Shown: positions 41,933 through 49,260 of the stretch, piece by piece
Numbering within the stretch: position 1 is the stretch's first letter
How the letters are laid out: each line of letters starts with the position of its first letter
Assembly (NCBI GenBank): GCA_963725615.1
Contig: CAVRZO010000027.1
Span: 1 to 64,000, forward strand
Direction: 5' to 3'
From: JAIQFF01 sp963725615
GTDB lineage: Bacteria > Acidobacteriota > Terriglobia > Terriglobales > Acidobacteriaceae
DNA length: 64,000 bases
Translations under genes and position numbers: made by a program
Notes under the pieces: model-generated
Told to the model about the DNA's origin: nothing
The model's input: only the letters and a program-made list of their open reading frames with translations
Databases searched by the model: none

Positions 41933-43915
41933 ATGGCCCAAGAAGAAGAGGTACTAGGTAAGGCATACGACAGCCGTCTGATGAAGCGGCTGCTCCAGTA
42001 TTTGCGTCCCTATAAATGGCAAACTGGGATCGCCCTGGGCTCGATTCTGCTCAAGGTTGGTGCCGATGTTCTGGGCCCCTACCTCACCAAAGTCGTCATT
42101 GATCGCTACCTGTCGCCAGTTCCCGGCGGACACACGCTGCTGGATCGCTTCCTGAGCAGCCGGCCCCTGGTCGGCATTGCGCAGGTTGCCGCCATCGGTG
42201 TAGGTCTGCTCATTTTCAGTTTTGTGCTCGAATATCTTCAGGTTTATTTCATGCAGTGGGCGGGTCAGATGGTGATGTTCGATCTGCGCCGCGAGATTTT
42301 CCGTCACCTGCAGCGGATGCACATCGGCTTTTACGACAAGAACCCCGTCGGCCGCCTGGTCACGCGCACTACATCTGACGTCGACGCGCTGAACGAGATG
42401 TTCACCTCCGGCGTGGTCTCGATTTTTGAAGATGTGTTCGTGCTGGCCGGCATTGTTTGGTTCATGCTGCGGATGAACCGGAACCTTGCCCTGATCACGT
42501 TTGCCGTCCTGCCGCTGATCGCCTTCGCCACCAAGATTTTTCGCGATAAGGTGCGCGACTCGTACCGGCGCATTCGCACCGCCATCGCCCGGATCAACTC
42601 CTACATGCAGGAGCACGTCAGCGGCATGGTGGTGCTGCAGCTTTTCAATCGCGAAAAGCGCGCCTATGACAAGTTTTCCGAAGTGAACGCCGTCCACATG
42701 GAGGCCTTCAAAGACGCGATCATGGCCCACGCGGTCTACTATCCGGTGGTCGAAATTCTCTCGGCGACCGCGATCGCGTGCGTGATCTGGTTTGGCGGAA
42801 ATGACGTGATCCGGGGAGCGACGACGATCGGGGTCCTGGCGGCTTTCATCCAGTACGCCCAGCGGTTTTTCCGGCCGATTCAGGATTTCAGCGAGAAATA
42901 CAACATTCTGCAGTCGGCCATGGCTGCCAGTGAGCGCGTTTTCAAGTTGCTGGACACTCCGGTTGAGATTACTTCGCCTGCGGTTACGAAGACGCCGACT
43001 GGTCCAGGGCGTATTGAGTTCGATCATGTTTGGTTCGCTTACCGCGATACGGGGGTTGAAGCTGGCAAGAACGCGGGCGGGTCGCCCGCGGCCACACAGA
43101 CCAAAGCTGGCAACGACCATGTGGGGACGGGTCTTCGACCCGTCCAGGCCGAGCAGGGCTCGGCTGCCGCGTCGAGTGAGCCGGACTGGATTCTTCGCGA
43201 TGTATCTTTCACCATCGAGCCTGGTGAAACCGTAGCCATCGTCGGCCACACCGGTGCCGGCAAGACCACGATCATTTCTCTGCTGATGCGCTTCTATGAT
43301 GTCCAAAAGGGCGCGGTCAAAATCGATGGCGTCGACGTAAAAGACATGGATCTCGCCGAGCTGCGTCGCCGCTACGGCGTGGTTCTGCAAGACCCGTTTC
43401 TGTTTACCGGGACGGTGGAGGGCAACATTCGTCTGGGCACGAAATCGATCACTGACGAAGAGGTCGAAAAGGCAGCCGAGGATGTGAATCTTGCCGACTT
43501 CATCCGGGCTCTGCCGCAAGGCTTCAAAGAGGAAGTCCGTGAGCGCGGCTCGACTCTCTCCACCGGCCAGAAGCAACTCATCTCATTTGCCCGGGCGCTG
43601 GCCCACGATCCAAAGATTCTTATTCTGGACGAAGCCACTTCCAGCGTGGACACCGAGACCGAGATGCGGGTGCGCGACGCGCTCAACCGCATGGTTGAGG
43701 GCCGCACGTCGGTGGTCATCGCCCATCGGCTCTCGACTATTCAGCGGGCAGACAAGATTATCGTTATGCACAAGGGCCAAGTGCGCGAAGTGGGTACGCA
43801 CCAGCAGTTACTGGCTCAGCACGGCATTTACTACAAGCTTTACCAGCTGCAATACAAAGACCAGGAGATTCCGGTCGGCGCCAGCGGCCAAGTCACGGCC
43901 GGCGCGGACGATTAG
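41933..43915 (+). CDS. MsbA-type ABC exporter with a repeat-encoded insertion
   Basis: 660 residues: a six-helix transmembrane domain (about 20-330) fused to an ATPase with Walker A GHTGAGKTTIISLL (about 438-451), Q-loop VVLQDPFLFTGTVEG, signature STGQKQLISFARALAHD, Walker B ILILDEATSSVD and H-loop AHRLST. Between the first ATPase strands (FDHVWFAY and WILRDVSF) is an extra segment of about 43 residues (375-417) encoded by two palindromic repeats (43072-43149). Normal relatives have only a few residues here. The gene precedes lpxB, fitting lipid A export, though multidrug export is also possible. Confidence 0.9.
   Translation: MAQEEEVLGKAYDSRLMKRLLQYLRPYKWQTGIALGSILLKVGADVLGPYLTKVVIDRYLSPVPGGHTLLDRFLSSRPLVGIAQVAAIGVGLLIFSFVLEYLQVYFMQWAGQMVMFDLRREIFRHLQRMHIGFYDKNPVGRLVTRTTSDVDALNEMFTSGVVSIFEDVFVLAGIVWFMLRMNRNLALITFAVLPLIAFATKIFRDKVRDSYRRIRTAIARINSYMQEHVSGMVVLQLFNREKRAYDKFSEVNAVHMEAFKDAIMAHAVYYPVVEILSATAIACVIWFGGNDVIRGATTIGVLAAFIQYAQRFFRPIQDFSEKYNILQSAMAASERVFKLLDTPVEITSPAVTKTPTGPGRIEFDHVWFAYRDTGVEAGKNAGGSPAATQTKAGNDHVGTGLRPVQAEQGSAAASSEPDWILRDVSFTIEPGETVAIVGHTGAGKTTIISLLMRFYDVQKGAVKIDGVDVKDMDLAELRRRYGVVLQDPFLFTGTVEGNIRLGTKSITDEEVEKAAEDVNLADFIRALPQGFKEEVRERGSTLSTGQKQLISFARALAHDPKILILDEATSSVDTETEMRVRDALNRMVEGRTSVVIAHRLSTIQRADKIIVMHKGQVREVGTHQQLLAQHGIYYKLYQLQYKDQEIPVGASGQVTAGADD
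43072..43149. repeat. Two palindromes inside the ABC exporter gene
   Basis: Family A copy at 43072-43098 (cgcgggcgggtcgcccgcggccacaca), read in frame as A-G-G-S-P-A-A-T-Q. A second, unrelated palindrome at 43118-43149 (gtggggacgggtcttcgacccgtccaggc) is read as V-G-T-G-L-R-P-V-Q-A. Both lie in the surface loop before the Walker A motif, and the frame is kept. Confidence 0.85.
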
Positions 43916-43937
43916 TCAGCTGAAATCTGGAACAGCC

Positions 43938-43965
43938 ATGTGGCCGCGCGCGACCCGCCCGCGAG
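43938..43965. repeat. GC palindrome, family A, between the exporter and lpxB
   Basis: catgtggccgcgcgcgacccgcccgcgag is a divergent family-A copy in the opposite orientation to the two translated copies on either side. It lies 20 bases before the lpxB start. Confidence 0.75.
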
Positions 43966-43983
43966 TGTCTATCTCCCTTTACA

Positions 43984-45171
43984 ATGTCCTCCGTGCGAAT
44001 TCTCATCTCCGCTGGGGAAGCTTCCGGCGAAATGTACGGCGCGATGCTGATGGAAGCCTTGCGGCGTCTCGCGGGTGAGTCGCCCGCGACCACACAGAGC
44101 GCACTGAACCAACAACTGGAATTTTTCGGGGTGGGCGGGGATCGCATGCGGGCTGCGGGTTGCGACATTGTCGTGGACGCCAAAGACCTGGCTGTCGTCG
44201 GCATCTCGGAAATTCTTGGCCATCTGCCTAAGATTTGGGGTCTGTTTCACAAGCTGATTGCAGAAGCGGACAAACGCAAGCCGGATCTCGCCATCGTTAT
44301 AGACTCTCCGGCCTTCAACTGGCGTGTGGCACGCCAGATGCATAAACGCGGTATTCCCGTGGTCTATTACGTCTGTCCACAGTTCTGGGCCTGGCGGCGG
44401 GGACGGGTGCGTCTGTTGCGGAAGTACGTCGACAAGGCGCTGGTGATTTTCCCATTCGAAGAAAAGTTCTACCGCGACCGCGGGGTGGATGCGTCTTTCG
44501 TCGGTCACCCCCTTGCCGACCTTCCCCGCCCCGAAATCGATCGCTCAGCCTATGCCAGCCAGCACCATCTGGATGCTGGCAAACCGTGGATCGGGCTTAT
44601 GCCGGGCAGCCGGGTGAAAGAAGTGCGGATGAATTTGCCGGTAATTCTCGAATCCGCCTCAAGGCTCGGTGCGGCCTATGAATTTCTGCTGCCGGTTGCT
44701 CCCACGCTGGATCGCAGCTTTCTGCAGGCGCTCATAGGGAACAATTCCTCCATCCACCTTGTGCCCGAAACCCTGCCGGCGCTGGCCGAATCCCGCGCCG
44801 GGATCATTGCCAGCGGTACGGCGACCGTCGAGGCCGCAATGATGGGGACACCATTCGTGATGGTGTACCGGGTCTCGCCCCTGACCTACCTGGTGGGGCG
44901 TCCGCGGGTCAAGGTGCCGTACTTTGCCATGGTCAATCTGATTGCTGGAGAGGAAGTTGTCCCGGAGCTGGTCCAGCAGGATTTCACCGTCGAGAAGGTC
45001 GTGGCCAGGCTCAATGAAATCATTGCCGATGGCCCCGACCGCAATAAAATGATCGCCGGGCTGGACGGGGTGAAAACCCGGTTGCGCGGACCAACGAAAG
45101 ACGAGCGACACCCGGTGGATCGCGCGGCTGAAGCGGTTTTAGCGGTTCTGGGCGCGCGCCGAAAGCCGTAA
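43984..45171 (+). CDS. lpxB: Lipid-A-disaccharide synthase
   Basis: 395 residues, GT19 glycosyltransferase joining UDP-diacylglucosamine and lipid X in lipid A synthesis at the inner-membrane surface. N-terminus RILISAGEASGEMYGAMLM, LPGSR-type motif (GLMPGSRVKEVRMN, about 203-216) and SGTATVEAAMMGTPFVMVYR (about 279-298) are diagnostic. Residues 29-38 (LAGESPATTQ) come from a family-A palindrome inserted in frame in the first helix-loop; typical LpxB passes directly to the EFFGVGG strand. Starts with ATG at 43984. Confidence 0.93.
   Translation: MSSVRILISAGEASGEMYGAMLMEALRRLAGESPATTQSALNQQLEFFGVGGDRMRAAGCDIVVDAKDLAVVGISEILGHLPKIWGLFHKLIAEADKRKPDLAIVIDSPAFNWRVARQMHKRGIPVVYYVCPQFWAWRRGRVRLLRKYVDKALVIFPFEEKFYRDRGVDASFVGHPLADLPRPEIDRSAYASQHHLDAGKPWIGLMPGSRVKEVRMNLPVILESASRLGAAYEFLLPVAPTLDRSFLQALIGNNSSIHLVPETLPALAESRAGIIASGTATVEAAMMGTPFVMVYRVSPLTYLVGRPRVKVPYFAMVNLIAGEEVVPELVQQDFTVEKVVARLNEIIADGPDRNKMIAGLDGVKTRLRGPTKDERHPVDRAAEAVLAVLGARRKP
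44068..44096. repeat. GC palindrome, family A, inside lpxB
   Basis: ctcgcgggtgagtcgcccgcgaccacaca is read in frame as L-A-G-E-S-P-A-T-T. It is in the same reading frame as the copy inside the upstream ABC exporter. Confidence 0.88.
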
Positions 45172-45255
45172 ACTGGCTAAACCTTGTCCTGCCAGCATCT
45201 TTTGGGACACAATCTTCATCTTACGGACTATCGTACTTATGCCAGGAGACAGCTT

Positions 45256-47268
45256 TTGATTCCTTTTCAATCGCAGCGCCCGCGTCGAACCGTGTTGCTG
45301 TGCCTTGTCTTCTCATCCTTGTTGATGTCGTTGCCGTCATGGGCAGCCGACAAGACGCGACTGCGGGTTGACGATTACCAGATTGACGCCGAGCTCACGC
45401 CGCACACGCACAAAATTTCCGCCCGGGCCAAAGTGAAATTCACCGCACTGGAAGATCTAAGTATCGCGACCTTTGAACTACACAACGGGTTGCGCGTTAC
45501 CAAGGTGGTTGATGCGGCAGGCAAGCTGCTGAGCGCCGAGCGTGTAACCCAGGACTCGAGCATTCGGGTTCCGCTCACAACTCCGGTGGCGAAAGACAGT
45601 TCGACCACGCTTACTTTCGAATACGAAGGCGCACTTGATTCCGCCGATGACAGTCCGGTGCAAGGCCTGAAGCTGGCCTACATTGGCGACGATACCAGCT
45701 ACCTGCTATATGCCGGGCGCTGGTTCCCGGTGAATGCCTACGGCATCAACCGCTTCACGGCCACCATGAACATCACCGTGCCGGCACATATGATAGTGAT
45801 CGGCAGCGGGAAAGAGAGTCCGGGCGCGGCCCCTGTAGCCAAAAGACCTGCAGGCGCTCTGCCCACCAAGACTTTCGCCTTCACCTGGGACAAGCCCAGT
45901 TTCCCTGGCACCATCGTGGCCGGAATTTTCCAGGAGTTCAAAAGCGATGAAGCCGGGCTGGACCTTCACGTCTTCTTCAAGCCGGCGCATAAGACTCTGG
46001 GAGCCTCTTACGCGACTACGGCGGTCAAGGAATTTACTTACTACGTGACGCTCTACGGCCCCGCGCCTTCGACCACATTGAAAGTGGTTGAGATCCCGGA
46101 CGACACCGTACCCGCCGCATGGGCGCCGGAAATCGCGGCCATCTCCAGCCGGGCCGTCACCGAGAAAGTCAACTACCGGCTGCTGGCCAACACCATCGCG
46201 CACCAATGGTGGGGCGCCTCGGTCAGCCCGGCTTCGCGGGATGACTGGTGGCTGAACGACGGCTTCGCCCGCTACTCCGAGGCCCGCTACGTCGAACAGG
46301 CTGCGGGGCAGGCCGGCTTGGAAGAAACCGTGAAGGATATGTCAGTCGGGGCGCTGGCCTACGACACTGTCCCGCTCTCCAGTGCGGGAAAACTCGACGT
46401 CTTCTCGCCCGAGTTTCAGTCCCTGGTGACCGATAAGGGCGCCATGATCCTGCACATGCTGCGTTGGGTGATCGGCGACCAGAAATACGATCAGACCATG
46501 CGCACTTTCGCCTCCAAGTATGCGGGGAAGTCCGCATCCCTGGACGATTTCCGCGCTCTGGCCGAGCAGAACTACGGCCAGCAGCTGGTCTGGTTCTTTT
46601 CACAGTGGCTCGACTCCACCGGCGCCCCGGAGTTCAAGACCAAGTACACGATCTACCGCCTGGGGAACGGCAAGGGTTTCCGCGTCGTGGGCCAGATCGC
46701 GCAGGATCTGGATCTTTTCCGCATGCCGGTGGACCTCAAGATTGACACTGACGGCAAGACCGAAAACAAGCGCATCGAAGTCGTCGGGACAAACTCGGCC
46801 TTCAACATCGAGACCTTCGGCAAGCCGCGCCGGATCGTGGTTGATCCCGATGACCGTGTGCTGAAAAACTCATCCGAGGTCAGGCTGAGAGCTTCCATCC
46901 AGCGCGGCCAGGGCCTGACCCAGCAGGGAGACCTGGCCGGCGCGCTGCTGGAATTCAATAAAGCGCTCGACGTCAACAAGACCAGTTCCCTGGCCCACTA
47001 TCGCATCGCCGAGGTGTTTTTCCTGCAGCGTAACTTCCAGGCCGCAGCCAACGCCTACCGCGACTGCCTGAACGGCGATGGCGAGCCGAGATGGACCGAG
47101 GTCTGGAGCCACATCCAGTTGGGCAAGATCTTCGACGTCACGGGACAGCGCGAGCGCGCCACCAACGAGTACCGCCAGGCACTTCAAACCAACGACAACA
47201 CCCAGGGCGCTCTGGATGAGGCGAGGAAGTATCTGCAGAAAGCGTTCGAGCAGCAGAAGAACGGATAG
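45256..47268 (+). CDS. Exported M1-peptidase-like protein with dead active site and TPR tail
   Basis: 670 residues from TTG at 45256, preceded by AGGAG at 45244-45248; a longer frame from 45184 lacks a ribosome binding site. Signal peptide VLLCLVFSSLLMSLPSWAA. An M1 N-terminal beta domain and catalytic-like domain follow, but the zinc motif HExxH reads NTIAH (LANTIAHQWWGASV), and the distal NEGFA reads NDGFA, so zinc peptidase activity is unlikely. The C-terminal ~130 residues carry TPR-like repeats (KTSSLAHYRIAEVFFLQRNF). It may be a binding or scaffold protein in the periplasm. lpxB lies upstream. Confidence 0.85.
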   Translation: MIPFQSQRPRRTVLLCLVFSSLLMSLPSWAADKTRLRVDDYQIDAELTPHTHKISARAKVKFTALEDLSIATFELHNGLRVTKVVDAAGKLLSAERVTQDSSIRVPLTTPVAKDSSTTLTFEYEGALDSADDSPVQGLKLAYIGDDTSYLLYAGRWFPVNAYGINRFTATMNITVPAHMIVIGSGKESPGAAPVAKRPAGALPTKTFAFTWDKPSFPGTIVAGIFQEFKSDEAGLDLHVFFKPAHKTLGASYATTAVKEFTYYVTLYGPAPSTTLKVVEIPDDTVPAAWAPEIAAISSRAVTEKVNYRLLANTIAHQWWGASVSPASRDDWWLNDGFARYSEARYVEQAAGQAGLEETVKDMSVGALAYDTVPLSSAGKLDVFSPEFQSLVTDKGAMILHMLRWVIGDQKYDQTMRTFASKYAGKSASLDDFRALAEQNYGQQLVWFFSQWLDSTGAPEFKTKYTIYRLGNGKGFRVVGQIAQDLDLFRMPVDLKIDTDGKTENKRIEVVGTNSAFNIETFGKPRRIVVDPDDRVLKNSSEVRLRASIQRGQGLTQQGDLAGALLEFNKALDVNKTSSLAHYRIAEVFFLQRNFQAAANAYRDCLNGDGEPRWTEVWSHIQLGKIFDVTGQRERATNEYRQALQTNDNTQGALDEARKYLQKAFEQQKNG

Positions 47269-47272
47269 ACCT

Positions 47273-47294
47273 GTCATCCTGAGCGGAGGATGAC
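47273..47294. terminator. Hairpin between convergent genes
   Basis: GTCATCCT-gagcgg-AGGATGAC, a perfect 8-bp stem, sits in the 31-base gap between the M1-like gene and the thioesterase gene. It is a minimal form of the gtcatcctgagcgg repeat and could end both transcripts, although no T-run follows. Confidence 0.5.
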
Positions 47295-47299
47295 AAGAC

Positions 47300-47722
47300 T
47301 TAGATGGTGCGTTTTACGGCCAGGGTGACAATGGCCTTCGACACCAGCTTTTCTTCTGCATCTTTCAGGGCGAAAACCTCCGCTTCGCAAATCACCAGCA
47401 TTTTGCCTGCGCGCAGCACGCTTCCGCGGCAACGCAGCCGGTCGGCTACCGCGGGGCGCAGAAAGTTTATTTTGAACTCCACGGTGACCACGTCACGATC
47501 GAGACCCACCGCCCCGCGCGCGGCGCAGCCGGAAGTGTGGTCCGCCATGGTCGCCACCACGCCGGCGTGAATCAGGCCGTGTTGCTGCCGGTGACGCTCG
47601 ACTGGAACCAGAATCGATTCGCAATATTCGTCTTCAATGCGAACCAACTGCATACCCAGATCGCGAACGAAGTTTGCACTGTCGAATATGTGACGGACCT
47701 GGTTTTTCAGCAGTTCATCCAT
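47300..47722 (-). CDS. PaaI-type hotdog-fold thioesterase
   Basis: 140 residues. The PaaI/4HBT-like segment HGLIHAGVVATMADHTSGCA (about 48-67) carries the conserved His-Gly-G-core of this class, followed by strands VTVEFKINFLRPAVADRLRC and AKMLVICEAEVFAL. Members hydrolyse acyl-CoA or aromatic acyl-CoA thioesters as tetramers. It is upstream-adjacent to fabH in the same direction and may use fatty or aromatic acyl groups; the substrate is unknown. Confidence 0.87.
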   Translation of the reverse strand: MDELLKNQVRHIFDSANFVRDLGMQLVRIEDEYCESILVPVERHRQQHGLIHAGVVATMADHTSGCAARGAVGLDRDVVTVEFKINFLRPAVADRLRCRGSVLRAGKMLVICEAEVFALKDAEEKLVSKAIVTLAVKRTI

Positions 47723-47776
47723 AGGATTGTTCTTGGGCGGACCAGGCTTCGAAGTCCGTGGTCGAGAAATGAATAC

Positions 47777-48763
47777 CTAGAAAGCCCAGCGCAGCAGGGT
47801 CGCGCCTACCGTAAAGCCAGCGCCCACTGACGCCAGCAGCACCAGGTCGCCCTTCTTGAGCTTGCCTTCCTGGCGGGCTGTATCCATCGCCAGAGGGATA
47901 GTTCCGGCGGTGGTGTTGCCGTAACGATCGATGTTGACGATCACGCTTTCCGGTTTCATGCCCAGACGGTCCGCCGTGGCGGTGATGATGCGCCGGTTCG
48001 CCTGGTGGGGAATGAAGGTATCAATGTCGCTGCCTTTCAGTCCGTTGCGGGTCAGGATCTTTTCGCAAAGTTCAGCCTGCTTGCGGACGGCGAATTTGAA
48101 AACCGCCTGGCCGTCCTGGTGAACGTAGTGCATCCGCTTCTCAACCGTTTCCTGTGTGGCGGGATGGAGGCTTCCACCGCCCGGCATATAAAGCGAACAA
48201 CCTCCCGAACCATCCACTTCGTGAATGAAGTCGATCAAGCCCTCCGAGTCATCCTCGGCAGGCTCGAGGATCACCGCCCCGGCGCCATCCCCAAAAATCA
48301 CGCAGGTGGCGCGGTCGGTGTAGTCAATGATCGAGGACATAACGTCCGCCCCGATGACCATCACTCTCTTGTGAGCGCCGGTGGCGATAAATTGCGCCCC
48401 GGTCTGAAGCGCGTAAACGAAGGCGGAGCAGGCAGCGGACAGATCGAATCCCCAAACTCCTTTTGCGCCCAGCTTGTGCTGCACCAGGCAGGCGGTCGAG
48501 GGAAAAAACATGTCGGGCGTGACCGTGGCCACCAGGATGGCGTCCAGGTCGGAGGGCTCCAGGCCGCGCTGGGCCAGGGCCCGGCGCGCGGCCTCGGCGG
48601 CCAGATCGCTGGTCGCGGCCCCCTTGTCCACGATGTGCCGCTCGCGTATGCCGGTGCGCTCCACGATCCAGTCATTGGAAGTCTCCACCAGTTTTTCCAG
48701 ATCGTCGTTGGTTAGAAGACGCGGCGGTACGTAAGCACCCAGGGCAGTAATCTTGGCGCGCAT
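47777..48763 (-). CDS. fabH: Beta-ketoacyl-ACP synthase III
   Basis: 328 residues from ATG at 48763; the frame stays open upstream, but this start gives the usual FabH N-terminus MRAKITALGAYVPPRLLTND. The catalytic triad is visible: Cys in GFDLSAACSAFVYALQT (about 113), His in DTFIPHQANRRII (about 253), Asn in VNIDRYGNTTAGTIPLA (about 283). FabH starts type II fatty-acid synthesis by condensing acyl-CoA with malonyl-ACP. No fab operon is present here. Confidence 0.93.
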   Translation of the reverse strand: MRAKITALGAYVPPRLLTNDDLEKLVETSNDWIVERTGIRERHIVDKGAATSDLAAEAARRALAQRGLEPSDLDAILVATVTPDMFFPSTACLVQHKLGAKGVWGFDLSAACSAFVYALQTGAQFIATGAHKRVMVIGADVMSSIIDYTDRATCVIFGDGAGAVILEPAEDDSEGLIDFIHEVDGSGGCSLYMPGGGSLHPATQETVEKRMHYVHQDGQAVFKFAVRKQAELCEKILTRNGLKGSDIDTFIPHQANRRIITATADRLGMKPESVIVNIDRYGNTTAGTIPLAMDTARQEGKLKKGDLVLLASVGAGFTVGATLLRWAF

Positions 48764-48895
48764 CAGTTGGCTCACTCGATCTGTTCTCCAGGTTCTAATC
48801 TCGGTTCGAAGCGAACCGTGTATTTTGACCCACCCGTGCTGCAATGTCCAACCCTGCGTCCTCAGCGTGGCGGGCAGTCTGAAATCCCTGAAGAA

Positions 48896-48926
48896 TTGTC
48901 ATTCCGCAGGCGGCTCGGAATGACAA
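48896..48926. repeat. gtcattccg-type hairpin
   Basis: Perfect 11-bp inverted repeat TTGTCATTCCG / CGGAATGACAA with a 9-base loop. A related, longer copy with a ccggcttcagccgg core occurs at 53497-53534. Confidence 0.75.
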
Positions 48927-49071
48927 GGTGTGAGCTTCTTTTTTGGGCAGACTGACACATTCCCGTTCCCGGTTGTGGCCCAGGCATGAAACTCCACAGG
49001 TCCGCCAGCCACCTGCCGGGTTACCCGGGTACATGTACCTGCAGCCGGAAAGTGCGCGACAGTGCTGGGCC

Positions 49072-49116
49072 ACTAGTGCTTCCGAAAGTCCGCCGCGGAA
49101 CCGAATTGGCACTAGT
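49072..49116. promoter_or_regulatory. Inverted repeat ACTAGTGC/GCACTAGT
   Basis: A perfect 8-bp inverted pair with a 29-base loop lies about 145 bases upstream of the DUF1800 start. It could be a regulator site or a leader hairpin; the evidence is only the symmetry and position. Confidence 0.3.
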
Positions 49117-49260
49117 ACCGGAATAGAACCACGGAGACCTTCGCATACAGGCAACGTTTCATTACTCTCCACCTGCCACTCGAAAAACCTACGACGCGCC
49201 ACTGTGACGCGCCCATGAACGTTTCTTCTGTACTCGGATCTTCAGGAAAGGGGATCAGAG

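Larger units (their letters stand above)
48764..49260. other. Divergent intergenic region fabH / DUF1800 gene
   Basis: 497 bases with no convincing gene. It holds a perfect hairpin at 48896-48926 (TTGTCATTCCG / CGGAATGACAA, listed) and an inverted repeat at 49072-49116. AGGAAAGGGG at about 49241-49250 is the ribosome binding site of the DUF1800 gene. Confidence 0.5.

Noticed and set aside
41954..43576. 540-codon open frame on the minus strand opposite the ABC exporter
   Set aside because: Antisense to a gene with all ABC motifs; no recognisable domain.
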